DNA of 64,000 bases from Owenweeksia sp965214115. Lineage in GTDB: Bacteria; Bacteroidota; Bacteroidia; Flavobacteriales; Schleiferiaceae. Of the stretch, positions 57,701 to 64,000 are shown one piece after another. The stretch lies in contig CBDCAU010000002.1 in assembly GCA_965214115.1 (NCBI GenBank), positions 62,001-126,000 of the forward strand. Reading direction: 5' to 3'. The notes beneath the pieces were generated by a model. That model was not told the origin of the DNA, did not search any database, and was given only the letters and a program-made list of their open reading frames with translations. Position 1 is the stretch's first letter; the number at the start of each line of letters is the position of its first letter. The position numbers were made by a program, and so were the translations under genes.

Positions 57701-59748
57701 CTCGTTTTCAAGATTTTGTACTCAGCCGGAACAGCCAAAAATTTTCCATCGAAAACGTGACGGAAGGCCAGAACGAGAAGATGAAACTGGATTTTAGCAA
57801 TTTTAATTTGGCGGCAATTTTTTCGATTTTGAATGCGGAAGAAACGCCCGTGGGCGGTACGCTGGGCGGCAATGTTACTTTCAATGATTTGACGGGGACG
57901 CCCGCTTTTGTGGCGGATGTTACTTTGGAAAATTTGACCGCCGTGGGCGCGGAACTGGGCACGTTGAAACTGCAGGCCAATAATCAAACTGCCGATAAAT
58001 ACGTGGTGGATTTGAGCCTGTCTGGCGGCGGAATCGACCTCACGGCAGACGGAAATTATTCTACCGCTGGTACCGCGCAAAACGTGGATTTGAAATTGGA
58101 TATTTCCAAAATCGAAATGAAAATCCTCGAAGAATTCGCGCCCGACCAACTGGCGGAAACTTCGGGTTTTTTGACGGGAAATTTCACCGTGAACGGCAGC
58201 ACCGACGACCCGCAGTTTGAAGGGAATTTGGGTTTTAAAGATGTCAAATTCAGATCGTTATTCGTGGGCGCGCCCTATACTTTGGGCGATGAAAAAATCA
58301 AGGTGAACAACGAGGGTATTTATTTTGAAAACTTCACCATTCGCGACAGTATCAACAATAAAATGAGCTTGGACGGCGAGGTGGGCATCGCGGAAATGAC
58401 CAATCCCACATTTGATTTGCAACTGAAAGCGGACGAGTTTTTGGCGCTCAGCTCTACCGCCGAGGACAATGATTTGGTGTACGGCAAAGCGGTGGTAAGT
58501 TTGGATGTTTCCGTTACCGGAAATGCTAATCTTCCAGTGGTTAATGCGGACGTAAAACTGGGCGAAGGCACGGAAATTAGCTATGTAGTGCCGGCCACCC
58601 AAGCGCAAGTGCAGGAGCGCGCTGGCATTGTCCGTTTTGTGAATATGCAAGACAGCGCGGATGTACTCTCCGAGGAGGAAACTTCCACCCAAACAGTTAC
58701 TGGGCTGGACGTTACGGCTTATATCAATATTACGCCGGGAACTACCTTCAACGTAATCATTGACCAGCAAAGCGGCGACCAACTGAAACTAACGGGCGAG
58801 GCCAACTTGAACTATACGCTAAATCCTAACGGAAATATGAACCTGAGCGGCGCCTACGAATTGAGCGATGGTTTCTATCAGTTGAGCTTATATGAACTGG
58901 TGAAAAAGAAGTTTGATATTTCACCCGGCAGCCGCATTATTTGGAGCGGCGACCCGATGACCGCTGAGCTGGAACTGACCGCCATTTATAACGTAGAAAC
59001 CGCACCCGCCGAACTGATGGCCTACCAACTGAGCGGGCAGAGCGCCAATTCGGCCGGCCGCTACAACCAAAAGTTGCCCTTTCGCGTGTTGCTGAATATT
59101 GACGGGACGATTGACAAACCAGAGATTTCTTTCGGTTTGGAAATGCCCGACGATAGCAAGGATGCCATTGGCGGCAGCGTGTACCGGCGGATACAACAGC
59201 TCAACGAGGACGAATCGGAACTGAACAAGCAGGTGTTTTCGCTGATCGTTTTCAACCGCTTTTTGCCGGCCGGCGCGGGCAGCGACGCGGGTGGCGGCGG
59301 TGAGCAACTGGCGCGCAGCAGCGTGAGTAAATTGCTGAGCGGGCAACTGAACAAACTCTCCGAAAAATACATCCAAGGCATCGAACTGAATTTTGATTTG
59401 GACAGCTACCAAGATTTTCAGACGGGGCAAGCGCAGCAGCGCACGGACTTGAACGTGAGCCTGAAGAAATCCCTGTTCGGCGACCGAGTGGTGGTGCAGG
59501 TGGGCAGCTCGGTGGGCATAGAGGGCGAGCCGCAGGAAAATAGTGCCATCATCGGCGACATCAGCGTGGAATATCTGCTGACCGAAGAAGGCACTTACCG
59601 GTTGAAAGCCTTCCGCGAAAACCAGTATCAAGATTTGGTGCAAGGTCAGGTTACCATTACCGGGCTGGGGCTTTTGTTCAACAAGGAGTTTGATACTTGG
59701 GGGGATTTGTGGAAACCGGAGGAGGAGAAGGAGAAAAATAGTGAATAA
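54748..59748 (+). CDS. tamB: TamB-like translocation/assembly protein (DUF490)
   Basis: A 1666-residue inner-membrane-anchored protein. One helix (WLGIILLGILGLLIIVVLLI, residues ~14-33) leads to a very long beta-rich periplasmic region of AsmA/TamB type and a C-terminal DUF490 domain (~1250-1640; GANLNYTLNPNGNMNLSGAY-like strands, FDISPGSRIIWSGDP, DLNVSLKKSLFGDRVVVQVG). TamB spans the periplasm as a lipid-carrying groove and helps outer-membrane assembly with TamA. TTG at 54748 is taken as the start. The final four codons and stop are formed by the AATAGTGAATAA repeat word. Confidence 0.93.
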   Translation: MSSPQKILKKIGKWLGIILLGILGLLIIVVLLIRTEWAQNKIVNYATDFVSDKTGTVVEIDRLFLTFRGNVQLEGVYLEDLEKDTLLYFNTLEAGVGVRSLFGDKIKISRVDLDGLRANVFQSADSVFNFQFLIDAFAPADTAAAAPPADTSTSPPPTIELGPVHFTDFKINYLDSLGGMDAQIRLGNLQLSTDNLDLEKMRFELEDIFLENTSAKVVQFFPPPPSPDTAEAPPLPFLSFDGIALRNVSAEYLSSPDDLEARMTIGDFSIGSSELDLPQQIIDIETVKLLDSDIYLKMAAAQTDKTVEKADSTIDGNVQEVAESPVPFEWPKWRVAVGQILLQNNDIAFHQNSETPQPDVFDANHIVVNNLVFDVQDISLEENQASLELADFSFAERSGFRLEQLAFNSNVNNEDFNLENLRLKTGNSLLNAQISVGYPDIQKLMDDPQSNAKFGILFGETSLSVKDAFYFNDSLRYDTLVQKIAPFPIEIAGGISGSTDKISIKNLKIDALNSTRFVADGGIENPLDSLKLKVNFPQLDLKTVAADLGIVLDRKNPQESLPKYVSLKTDIRGNAQKLNAKVDVNTPNGSATLRAAAENIMTNPAYRGKLELDKFEVGKFAQNPELQPVSLTLDFDGAGKSLEEIRLDAQLAFQQLIFRDYNYAGLALDAKIQDQKADVQMDFADENLEFVLTLNALLDTANTVADLTLDLEGADLKDLHFQANPMKVATLLNAHFEGNADDFKTQLTLKKNLLLQRDDAYRLDSIFIGLQNRLDTVDLRIHSEVINGKMTANTSLQTLLASLQSYQKKMMSGDTSTTDTTYKNLDMKADFKVANSPLFTQIFLPQLTRLDTVRLDMAFRPSEEILRVDLDAPNIVYGGTTVDSLYLDIDATRSRTDAHLGFGNIASGPVDIYHTELDLVLESGDGTAQLSIEDAGDSLVFFTSASISESGGTRIIKIDDKKLILNSNPWEILPSNEIRLESELTRFQDFVLSRNSQKFSIENVTEGQNEKMKLDFSNFNLAAIFSILNAEETPVGGTLGGNVTFNDLTGTPAFVADVTLENLTAVGAELGTLKLQANNQTADKYVVDLSLSGGGIDLTADGNYSTAGTAQNVDLKLDISKIEMKILEEFAPDQLAETSGFLTGNFTVNGSTDDPQFEGNLGFKDVKFRSLFVGAPYTLGDEKIKVNNEGIYFENFTIRDSINNKMSLDGEVGIAEMTNPTFDLQLKADEFLALSSTAEDNDLVYGKAVVSLDVSVTGNANLPVVNADVKLGEGTEISYVVPATQAQVQERAGIVRFVNMQDSADVLSEEETSTQTVTGLDVTAYINITPGTTFNVIIDQQSGDQLKLTGEANLNYTLNPNGNMNLSGAYELSDGFYQLSLYELVKKKFDISPGSRIIWSGDPMTAELELTAIYNVETAPAELMAYQLSGQSANSAGRYNQKLPFRVLLNIDGTIDKPEISFGLEMPDDSKDAIGGSVYRRIQQLNEDESELNKQVFSLIVFNRFLPAGAGSDAGGGGEQLARSSVSKLLSGQLNKLSEKYIQGIELNFDLDSYQDFQTGQAQQRTDLNVSLKKSLFGDRVVVQVGSSVGIEGEPQENSAIIGDISVEYLLTEEGTYRLKAFRENQYQDLVQGQVTITGLGLLFNKEFDTWGDLWKPEEEKEKNSE

Positions 59749-59842
59749 TGAATAAGTAGTTGGGGTAATTAGTCAATTAGACAATGGGACAATTAGACAA
59801 TGGGGCAATTAGTCAATGGTGCAATTAGTCAATGGGGCAATT
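59736..59842. repeat. Short-word repeats after tamB
   Basis: Two word families adjoin: AAATAGTGAATAATGAATA (59736-59754, also at 17943-17961) and about four copies of CAATTAGWCAATGGGG (59770-59842). They fill the gap to the DUF1016 gene. Confidence 0.8.
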
Positions 59843-59887
59843 TTTTAAAAAAATTAAAGGCGGTTTTAGGATAATATTTTCATAAAA

Positions 59888-61051
59888 ATGAGTGGCGAAA
59901 AATCCATCCACGATTTTGAAACGATTGCGCGGTTGATTGAAGAGGCGCGGGGGCGCGCTTTCCAAAAAGTCAATCAGGAGTTGGTGCAACTTTATTTTCA
60001 AGTGGGCGGGATTGTTTCTGGTAAGGTGGCGAGGGGCAACTGGGGCGATGGCACGGTGGACGAACTGGCGGCTTTTTTGAAAGAAAAACAGCCGAGTTTG
60101 AAAGGTTTCAATCGGCGAGGGCTGTACCGGATGCGGCAGTTTTATGAAACTTATACGGCGCCGGAATTTGTGTCGCCGCTGGTGACACTTTTTGAAAGTT
60201 CTGAAAGCGACCAAGCCTTAATTGTGTCAACGGTGTTGACACAATTACAATCTACTGAAAATGAGAAGGTTGAAAAAGTGTCCGCGCTGCGGACACAAAT
60301 AGGTAATTTTGAAGATGTCATTGAGAAATTTCTTTCCACAGTCTTAATACATTTAACTTGGACACATCATAGGTTGATTCTGGCCAAGGCCAAGTCTGTT
60401 CAGGAAAAATTCTATTATCTGCTTACCGCAATTGATGAAAAATACACTACCCGCGAACTCGAACGAGCACTAAACACCGCTCAATTTGAAAGAGTTATGA
60501 TTTCGAAACCAATTGTGTCCGCGCTGCGGACACAACTGCCGCAGGGACTTTTCAAAGACCCGTACGTTTTTGAGTTTCTGGATTTGCCGGATGGCCATTC
60601 CGAAAAGGATTTTGAAACGGGGCTGGAACTGAACCTCCAAAAATTTATATTGGAAATTGGCAAGGGTTTTACCTATATGGGCAAGCAATACCGGCTGCAA
60701 GTGGGCAACAAAGACTACCACACCGACTTACTTTTTTACCATCGCGATTTGCAATGTATGGTGCTTTTTGAACTGAAAATCCAAGAATTTGAACCGGAGT
60801 TTTTGGGTAAGCTAAATTTTTATTTGGAGGCATTAGATAGAGATGTAAAACGGCCGCACGAAAACCCCAGCGTGGGCGTATTGCTCTGCAAAGGAAAAGA
60901 CCACGAAGTGGTGGAATATTCAATGGCGCGCAGCTCTTCGCCGGCGATGATTGCCGATTATGAAACCAACCTAATTCCCAAAGAAGTATTGGCAAATAAA
61001 CTGCATCAACTGGCCGAGCAATTTTCGCTCAAAAAATCAAAGGAAAAATAA
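59888..61051 (+). CDS. DUF1016 / YhcG-type PDDEXK nuclease
   Basis: A 387-residue protein with the DUF1016 N-terminal domain (IARLIEEARGRAFQKVNQEL, FQVGGIVSGKVARGNWGDG, GFNRRGLYRMRQFYETY) and a C-terminal PDDEXK nuclease domain (YHTDLLFYHRDLQCMVLFEL then KIQEF; catalytic Asp and Glu-x-Lys). Residues ~100-165 and 200-215 contain VSTVLTQ and two VSALRTQ segments encoded by DNA palindromes. It sits between tamB and its TamA-like partner, which looks like an insertion. DUF1016 proteins occur in restriction and defence contexts. Confidence 0.88.
   Translation: MSGEKSIHDFETIARLIEEARGRAFQKVNQELVQLYFQVGGIVSGKVARGNWGDGTVDELAAFLKEKQPSLKGFNRRGLYRMRQFYETYTAPEFVSPLVTLFESSESDQALIVSTVLTQLQSTENEKVEKVSALRTQIGNFEDVIEKFLSTVLIHLTWTHHRLILAKAKSVQEKFYYLLTAIDEKYTTRELERALNTAQFERVMISKPIVSALRTQLPQGLFKDPYVFEFLDLPDGHSEKDFETGLELNLQKFILEIGKGFTYMGKQYRLQVGNKDYHTDLLFYHRDLQCMVLFELKIQEFEPEFLGKLNFYLEALDRDVKRPHENPSVGVLLCKGKDHEVVEYSMARSSSPAMIADYETNLIPKEVLANKLHQLAEQFSLKKSKEK
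60220..60246. repeat. In-gene palindrome 1
   Basis: AATTGTGTCAAC-GGT-GTTGACACAATT, a perfect 12-pair stem with a three-base loop, inside the DUF1016 coding region. Confidence 0.95.
60278..60296. repeat. In-gene palindrome 2
   Basis: GTGTCCGC-GCT-GCGGACAC, a perfect eight-pair stem, encoding VSALRTQ in the DUF1016 gene. Confidence 0.95.
60513..60535. repeat. In-gene palindrome 3
   Basis: TTGTGTCCGC-GCT-GCGGACACAA, a perfect ten-pair stem with the same core as palindrome 2, encoding IVSALRTQ. Confidence 0.95.
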
Positions 61052-61056
61052 AGAAA

Positions 61057-63387
61057 TTGATACCTTTTAAAAACATATCTTTTTTACTAAAAAATCCACT
61101 CATCTTTCCGAGTGCCATTTTACTATTTTTATTGAACAGTTGCAATGTCATCCAATACATTCCCGAAGACGAGAAACTTTATACGGGGGCAAATGTAGAA
61201 GTGGAATCCGTGCCGCCCGGCTCGGTGAAGGGTGAAAACCAAGTGAAATACGAAATCGAAAAAGTGGTGGAACCTTCGCCGAACAAGAAGATTTTTGGGA
61301 TGCGCTACGGTTTGTATGCGCATTTTAAATCACAGGAAGAAGGCGCCGGAAAGCTTTGGCAAAACCTAAACAAAAGATTTGGCGAAGAACCGGTTTACCT
61401 CAGCCAAGTGAACCGCAAACGTTCCGAAACCATCATCGAAAACCGCTGTGAAAACACGGGTTTTTTCTATCCCGAAATATCATCTTCCATCAATGAAAAA
61501 GACCGCACGGCTTCGGTTGACTATTTGGTAAAAATCGGGCGGCCTTATGTTTTGGAAACGTATATTTTTAATCCCGATTCCGTAGAAACTCCGATCAATC
61601 CCATTATCCGCGAATCTTTATCGGAAACGGAACTCGAAAAAGGCGTTCGTTTTGATACCGATTTGTTCAAAAAAGAGCGCCAGCGGATAGATGAAATTTT
61701 GAAGAATAGAGGTTATTATGAATTCAATTCGGAATACCTGATTTTTACCGCCGATACCAATCAATATGATGAACGGAAATTCGACCTTTATTTATCGTTC
61801 AAAGATGTGGCGCCGCCTGCCGCCTTGCGCCGTTATAATATCCAAGACGTGGATGTGTACCCCGATTTTTCGCTGAACGATTCTTCTACCGCCACCGCCG
61901 ATACGGTCACCGTCCGCAAGGTGGATTTTGTACAGCAAAAAATGATCTTCCGGCCCGACCGCCTGCGGCCTTTTATCACTTTTGAACCGGGCGATTTTTA
62001 TGATAAAAAAAACACCGACAAGACCAGCCGCCGCCTTTCGTCCATCGGCGCGTTTTCGCTGGTCAGCATCCGCTACGACCGCGTGGATACCGGCTACACC
62101 GATTCCACCGGCCAACTGCAGGCCCGCGTTTTGCTCACCCCGGCGCCGCGCCAGTCCGTTCGGCTGGAATTGCAGGGCGTTACCAAATCCAACAGTTTTG
62201 CCGGCCCGGGCCTCACGGGGAGCTATCAAAACAAAAACCTCTTTCGCGGCGGTGAACGGTTAAATATTTCAGGAACAATCAGTTATGAAACGCAAATCGC
62301 CAACGGTTCGGCCAAGAACCTGAGTTCGTTCGAGTTCAAATTGCAGAACAGCATTTCGTTCCCACGGCTCATCGCGCCTTTCACGATCAACCCACAGCGG
62401 GGCTTCACCATCCCCAGCACCAAATTTTCGCTCAACTATACCTTCCAGCGGCGCGCGCAATTTTACAACCTCAATTCTTTCCTTTTTTCATACGGCTATT
62501 TTTGGAAATCCAACCGGTTTTTATATTACGAAGTAAATCCGGTTTCGCTGAACTACACACGGACGAGCAATGAAACCGCTGATTTTCAAGATATTCTAAA
62601 CAACAATCCTTTTTTGGCGCGCAGTTTTGAAGACCAATTTATACTTGGGCCCACGGGCACGATGCAATACAGCGAGCTGGGCGAAGCCGACAAAAAAAAC
62701 CGTTTTTACATCAACGTGGACGGGGAAATCGCGGCTTTGGCACTGGGCCAAACGCAAAATTTGTTGAACGACGAACGGCAACTTTTCGGCCTGCCCTACG
62801 CGCAGTATTTCAAAACGGGCGTGGATTTTCGCCATTATCTGAGCCTGTTTCGCGAGAGCCAACTGGTCAGCCGCGTCTTTGCCGGGGCGGGTTTTCCTTA
62901 CGGGAATTCCCTGTCGCTGCCCTTTGTAAAGCAGTATTTTTCCGGCGGGCCCAGCAGCGTGCGGGCCTTCCGCATCCGTTCGTTGGGGCCTGGCAGCTAC
63001 AATCCGCCGGACACGGGCAGCACCTCTTTTTTCGACCAGTCGGGCGACATCAAATTGGAGGCGAACGTGGAATTCCGCCACCCACTGGTCAGTCTGCTGA
63101 AAGGCGCGGTGTTTTTGGACGCCGGCAACATCTGGCTGATGAACGAAAACCCCGCCGTACCGGGCGGCCAGTTTTCCAGCACTTGGGCGCAGGAGCTGGC
63201 GATAGGCACCGGCTATGGCTTCCGCTTGGACATTGATTTTCTGGTGATTCGGTTGGATATTTCCATTCCGCTGCGTTACCCCACGGAAGTGAACGGCAGC
63301 CACTGGCAAAACCAGTTTGCCTTTGGGCAAAAGGATTGGCGGCAAGAGAATTTGGTGTGGAATTTTGCAATTGGATACCCATTTTAG
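61057..63387 (+). CDS. TamA/BamA-like outer-membrane protein
   Basis: A 776-residue outer-membrane protein of the Omp85 family. The N-terminus is a lipoprotein-type signal (SAILLFLLNSCNVIQYIPED, Cys29). POTRA-like domains cover ~50-420, and a 16-strand Surf_Ag barrel follows, with the family motif VRAFRIRSLGPGSY and a final aromatic VWNFAIGYPF. Bacteroidota encode such lipoprotein TamA homologues next to tamB. Here a DUF1016 gene lies between the two. TTG is the apparent start. Confidence 0.88.
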   Translation: MIPFKNISFLLKNPLIFPSAILLFLLNSCNVIQYIPEDEKLYTGANVEVESVPPGSVKGENQVKYEIEKVVEPSPNKKIFGMRYGLYAHFKSQEEGAGKLWQNLNKRFGEEPVYLSQVNRKRSETIIENRCENTGFFYPEISSSINEKDRTASVDYLVKIGRPYVLETYIFNPDSVETPINPIIRESLSETELEKGVRFDTDLFKKERQRIDEILKNRGYYEFNSEYLIFTADTNQYDERKFDLYLSFKDVAPPAALRRYNIQDVDVYPDFSLNDSSTATADTVTVRKVDFVQQKMIFRPDRLRPFITFEPGDFYDKKNTDKTSRRLSSIGAFSLVSIRYDRVDTGYTDSTGQLQARVLLTPAPRQSVRLELQGVTKSNSFAGPGLTGSYQNKNLFRGGERLNISGTISYETQIANGSAKNLSSFEFKLQNSISFPRLIAPFTINPQRGFTIPSTKFSLNYTFQRRAQFYNLNSFLFSYGYFWKSNRFLYYEVNPVSLNYTRTSNETADFQDILNNNPFLARSFEDQFILGPTGTMQYSELGEADKKNRFYINVDGEIAALALGQTQNLLNDERQLFGLPYAQYFKTGVDFRHYLSLFRESQLVSRVFAGAGFPYGNSLSLPFVKQYFSGGPSSVRAFRIRSLGPGSYNPPDTGSTSFFDQSGDIKLEANVEFRHPLVSLLKGAVFLDAGNIWLMNENPAVPGGQFSSTWAQELAIGTGYGFRLDIDFLVIRLDISIPLRYPTEVNGSHWQNQFAFGQKDWRQENLVWNFAIGYPF

Positions 63388-63402
63388 GAAATTCTAAAAT
63401 TC

Positions 63403-63524
63403 AAACTCTAAATCCGAAACAAATTCGAAATGAGAAATTGAAAATTCAAAACACTCGCCTTGTTTTTTTTCAGATTTTTATTTTGGCGTTTTTGGATTTG
63501 TTTAGAGTTTAGGATTTAGAGTTT
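63403..63524. repeat. Inverted word repeat between convergent genes
   Basis: AAACTCTAAATCC (63403-63415) and its exact reverse complement at 63512-63524 flank an AT-rich gap between the convergent TamA-like and greA-type genes. A transcript from either side could fold here. Confidence 0.6.
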
Positions 63525-63999
63525 CTAAGGATATTCGATTTCCACAATTTCCAATTTCCGCACTTCCCCGCCCAATTTCAACTCCGCCTCCTCCCCCACT
63601 TTTTTCCCAATCAAAGCTTTCGCAATGGGCGCCACAAACGCGATTTTTTTCTGTTTCAAATCCGCTTCGTCCACACCCACGATTTGAAAATCCTGTAAAA
63701 TACTGTTGGATAGATTTTTAAAAGAAACCCGCGCGCCAAATCGCACCTCGTTTTTCGGCTGGTCTTGCGGTTTTAAAATGCGCGCCGAGGCGATGCGCTC
63801 TTCCAGCAACCTCAACTTGCCGTCCATCACGGCGGCGGCGCGGCGGCGTTCGGTTTCGTTGTCTTTGGGAAGGGTGGCGCGCTCTTTTTCCAAATGTTCT
63901 TTTTCATCCAAAAGCCACCGCATCCCGTTGGGCGTTACATAATTTGTGGCGCCCAACGGCAACGCGGCACGCGGCGGGACGAACGGCGCTTCTTCTTGG
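63525..63999 (-). CDS. greA: GreA/GreB-type transcription elongation factor (5' end outside window)
   Basis: The C-terminal ~158 residues of a Gre factor, which enters the RNA polymerase channel to rescue backtracked complexes. The visible part begins in a linker (APFVPPRAALPLGATNYVTP), then the coiled-coil domain (LLDEKEHLEKERATLPKDNE, MDGKLRLLEERIASARI) and the FKBP-like domain (GARVSFKNLSNSILQDFQIV, IAFVAPIAKALIGKKVGEEA). The frame is open to the window edge, so the start lies beyond it. Confidence 0.88.
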   Translation of the reverse strand, partial: QEEAPFVPPRAALPLGATNYVTPNGMRWLLDEKEHLEKERATLPKDNETERRRAAAVMDGKLRLLEERIASARILKPQDQPKNEVRFGARVSFKNLSNSILQDFQIVGVDEADLKQKKIAFVAPIAKALIGKKVGEEAELKLGGEVRKLEIVEIEYP

Positions 64000-64000
64000 T

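Noticed and set aside
1..64000. CRISPR array, insertion-sequence transposase, prophage genes, replication origin
   Set aside because: No regularly spaced direct repeats with unique spacers, no transposase or integrase-like protein, no phage structural genes and no DnaA-box cluster were seen.

Overview
The window reads as chromosomal DNA of a Bacteroidota bacterium, probably of the Saprospiria (Lewinella/Haliscomenobacter-like) type. Evidence seen: exact or near TAnnTTTG -7 elements in front of many genes, a Bacteroidota-style Lgt with a large periplasmic insert, a six-repeat S1 protein with an acidic N-terminal extension, a TamB/TamA-like pair, and a complete cyanophycin cycle. The genus is inference; no rRNA or tRNA gene is present to test it.

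Layout. 1-1.1 kb: end of a LolE/FtsX-type ABC permease. 1.2-6.5 kb: an array of short Sec-exported proteins that share an almost identical ~105-residue Rhs-core-like chassis and end in unrelated C-terminal toxin-like domains. Each is followed by an immunity-like gene, and the array also holds displaced toxin tails and orphan or broken immunity genes. 6.6-9.2 kb: two transglutaminase-like proteins and a DUF433 gene. 9.5-11.6 kb: cystathionine beta-synthase coupled to a periplasmic-binding-protein-like gene. 11.8-14.6 kb: two XRE-S24 regulators around a glycosyltransferase; one keeps the Ser-Lys self-cleavage dyad and the other has lost it. 14.6-19.8 kb: pyrD, smpB, higBA, folD, a four-helix-bundle gene and ffh. 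19.9-21.9 kb: a decaying toxin-antitoxin zone with two PIN toxins stopped by single nonsense codons, a 112-bp tandem duplication, and relic copies of the ffh 5' end and the argS 3' end.

22-36.8 kb: DUF3332 lipoprotein, argS, arginase-family enzyme, NlpC/P60 hydrolase, a HEPN/Abi-like gene, a candidate small RNA with its own terminator, DUF192, lgt, a repeat protein, a cysteine-less zinc-ribbon-family protein, a NIF3-like protein, yefM-yoeB, envelope proteins and rpsA. 37-45.4 kb: an accessory block with a beta-barrel-like protein, a peptidase remnant without its HExxH, an amidase-nuclease fusion, a membrane/coiled-coil protein, a MORN-like repeat protein, a nucleotidyltransferase-like gene pair and a DUF4412-like protein. 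45.5-53.8 kb: a truncated DUF1016 gene flanked by a partial copy of iaaA, then the cyanophycin locus (iaaA, cphB, two cphA paralogues). 54-64 kb: a RelBE-type pair, tamB, a DUF1016 nuclease carrying in-frame DNA palindromes, a TamA/BamA-like protein and a greA-type gene cut by the window edge.

The genes connect functionally in two main ways. CphA proteins would store Arg and Asp as cyanophycin, CphB would cut it to beta-Asp-Arg, IaaA would split the dipeptide, and the arginase-family enzyme 20 kb away could use the arginine. The toxin array at 1.2-6.5 kb looks like an interbacterial-competition module that changes its effector by recombination in a common 5' segment; I regard it as the most likely undescribed system here. 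A further theme is that several accessory insertions lie beside partial duplicates of the neighbouring housekeeping gene.
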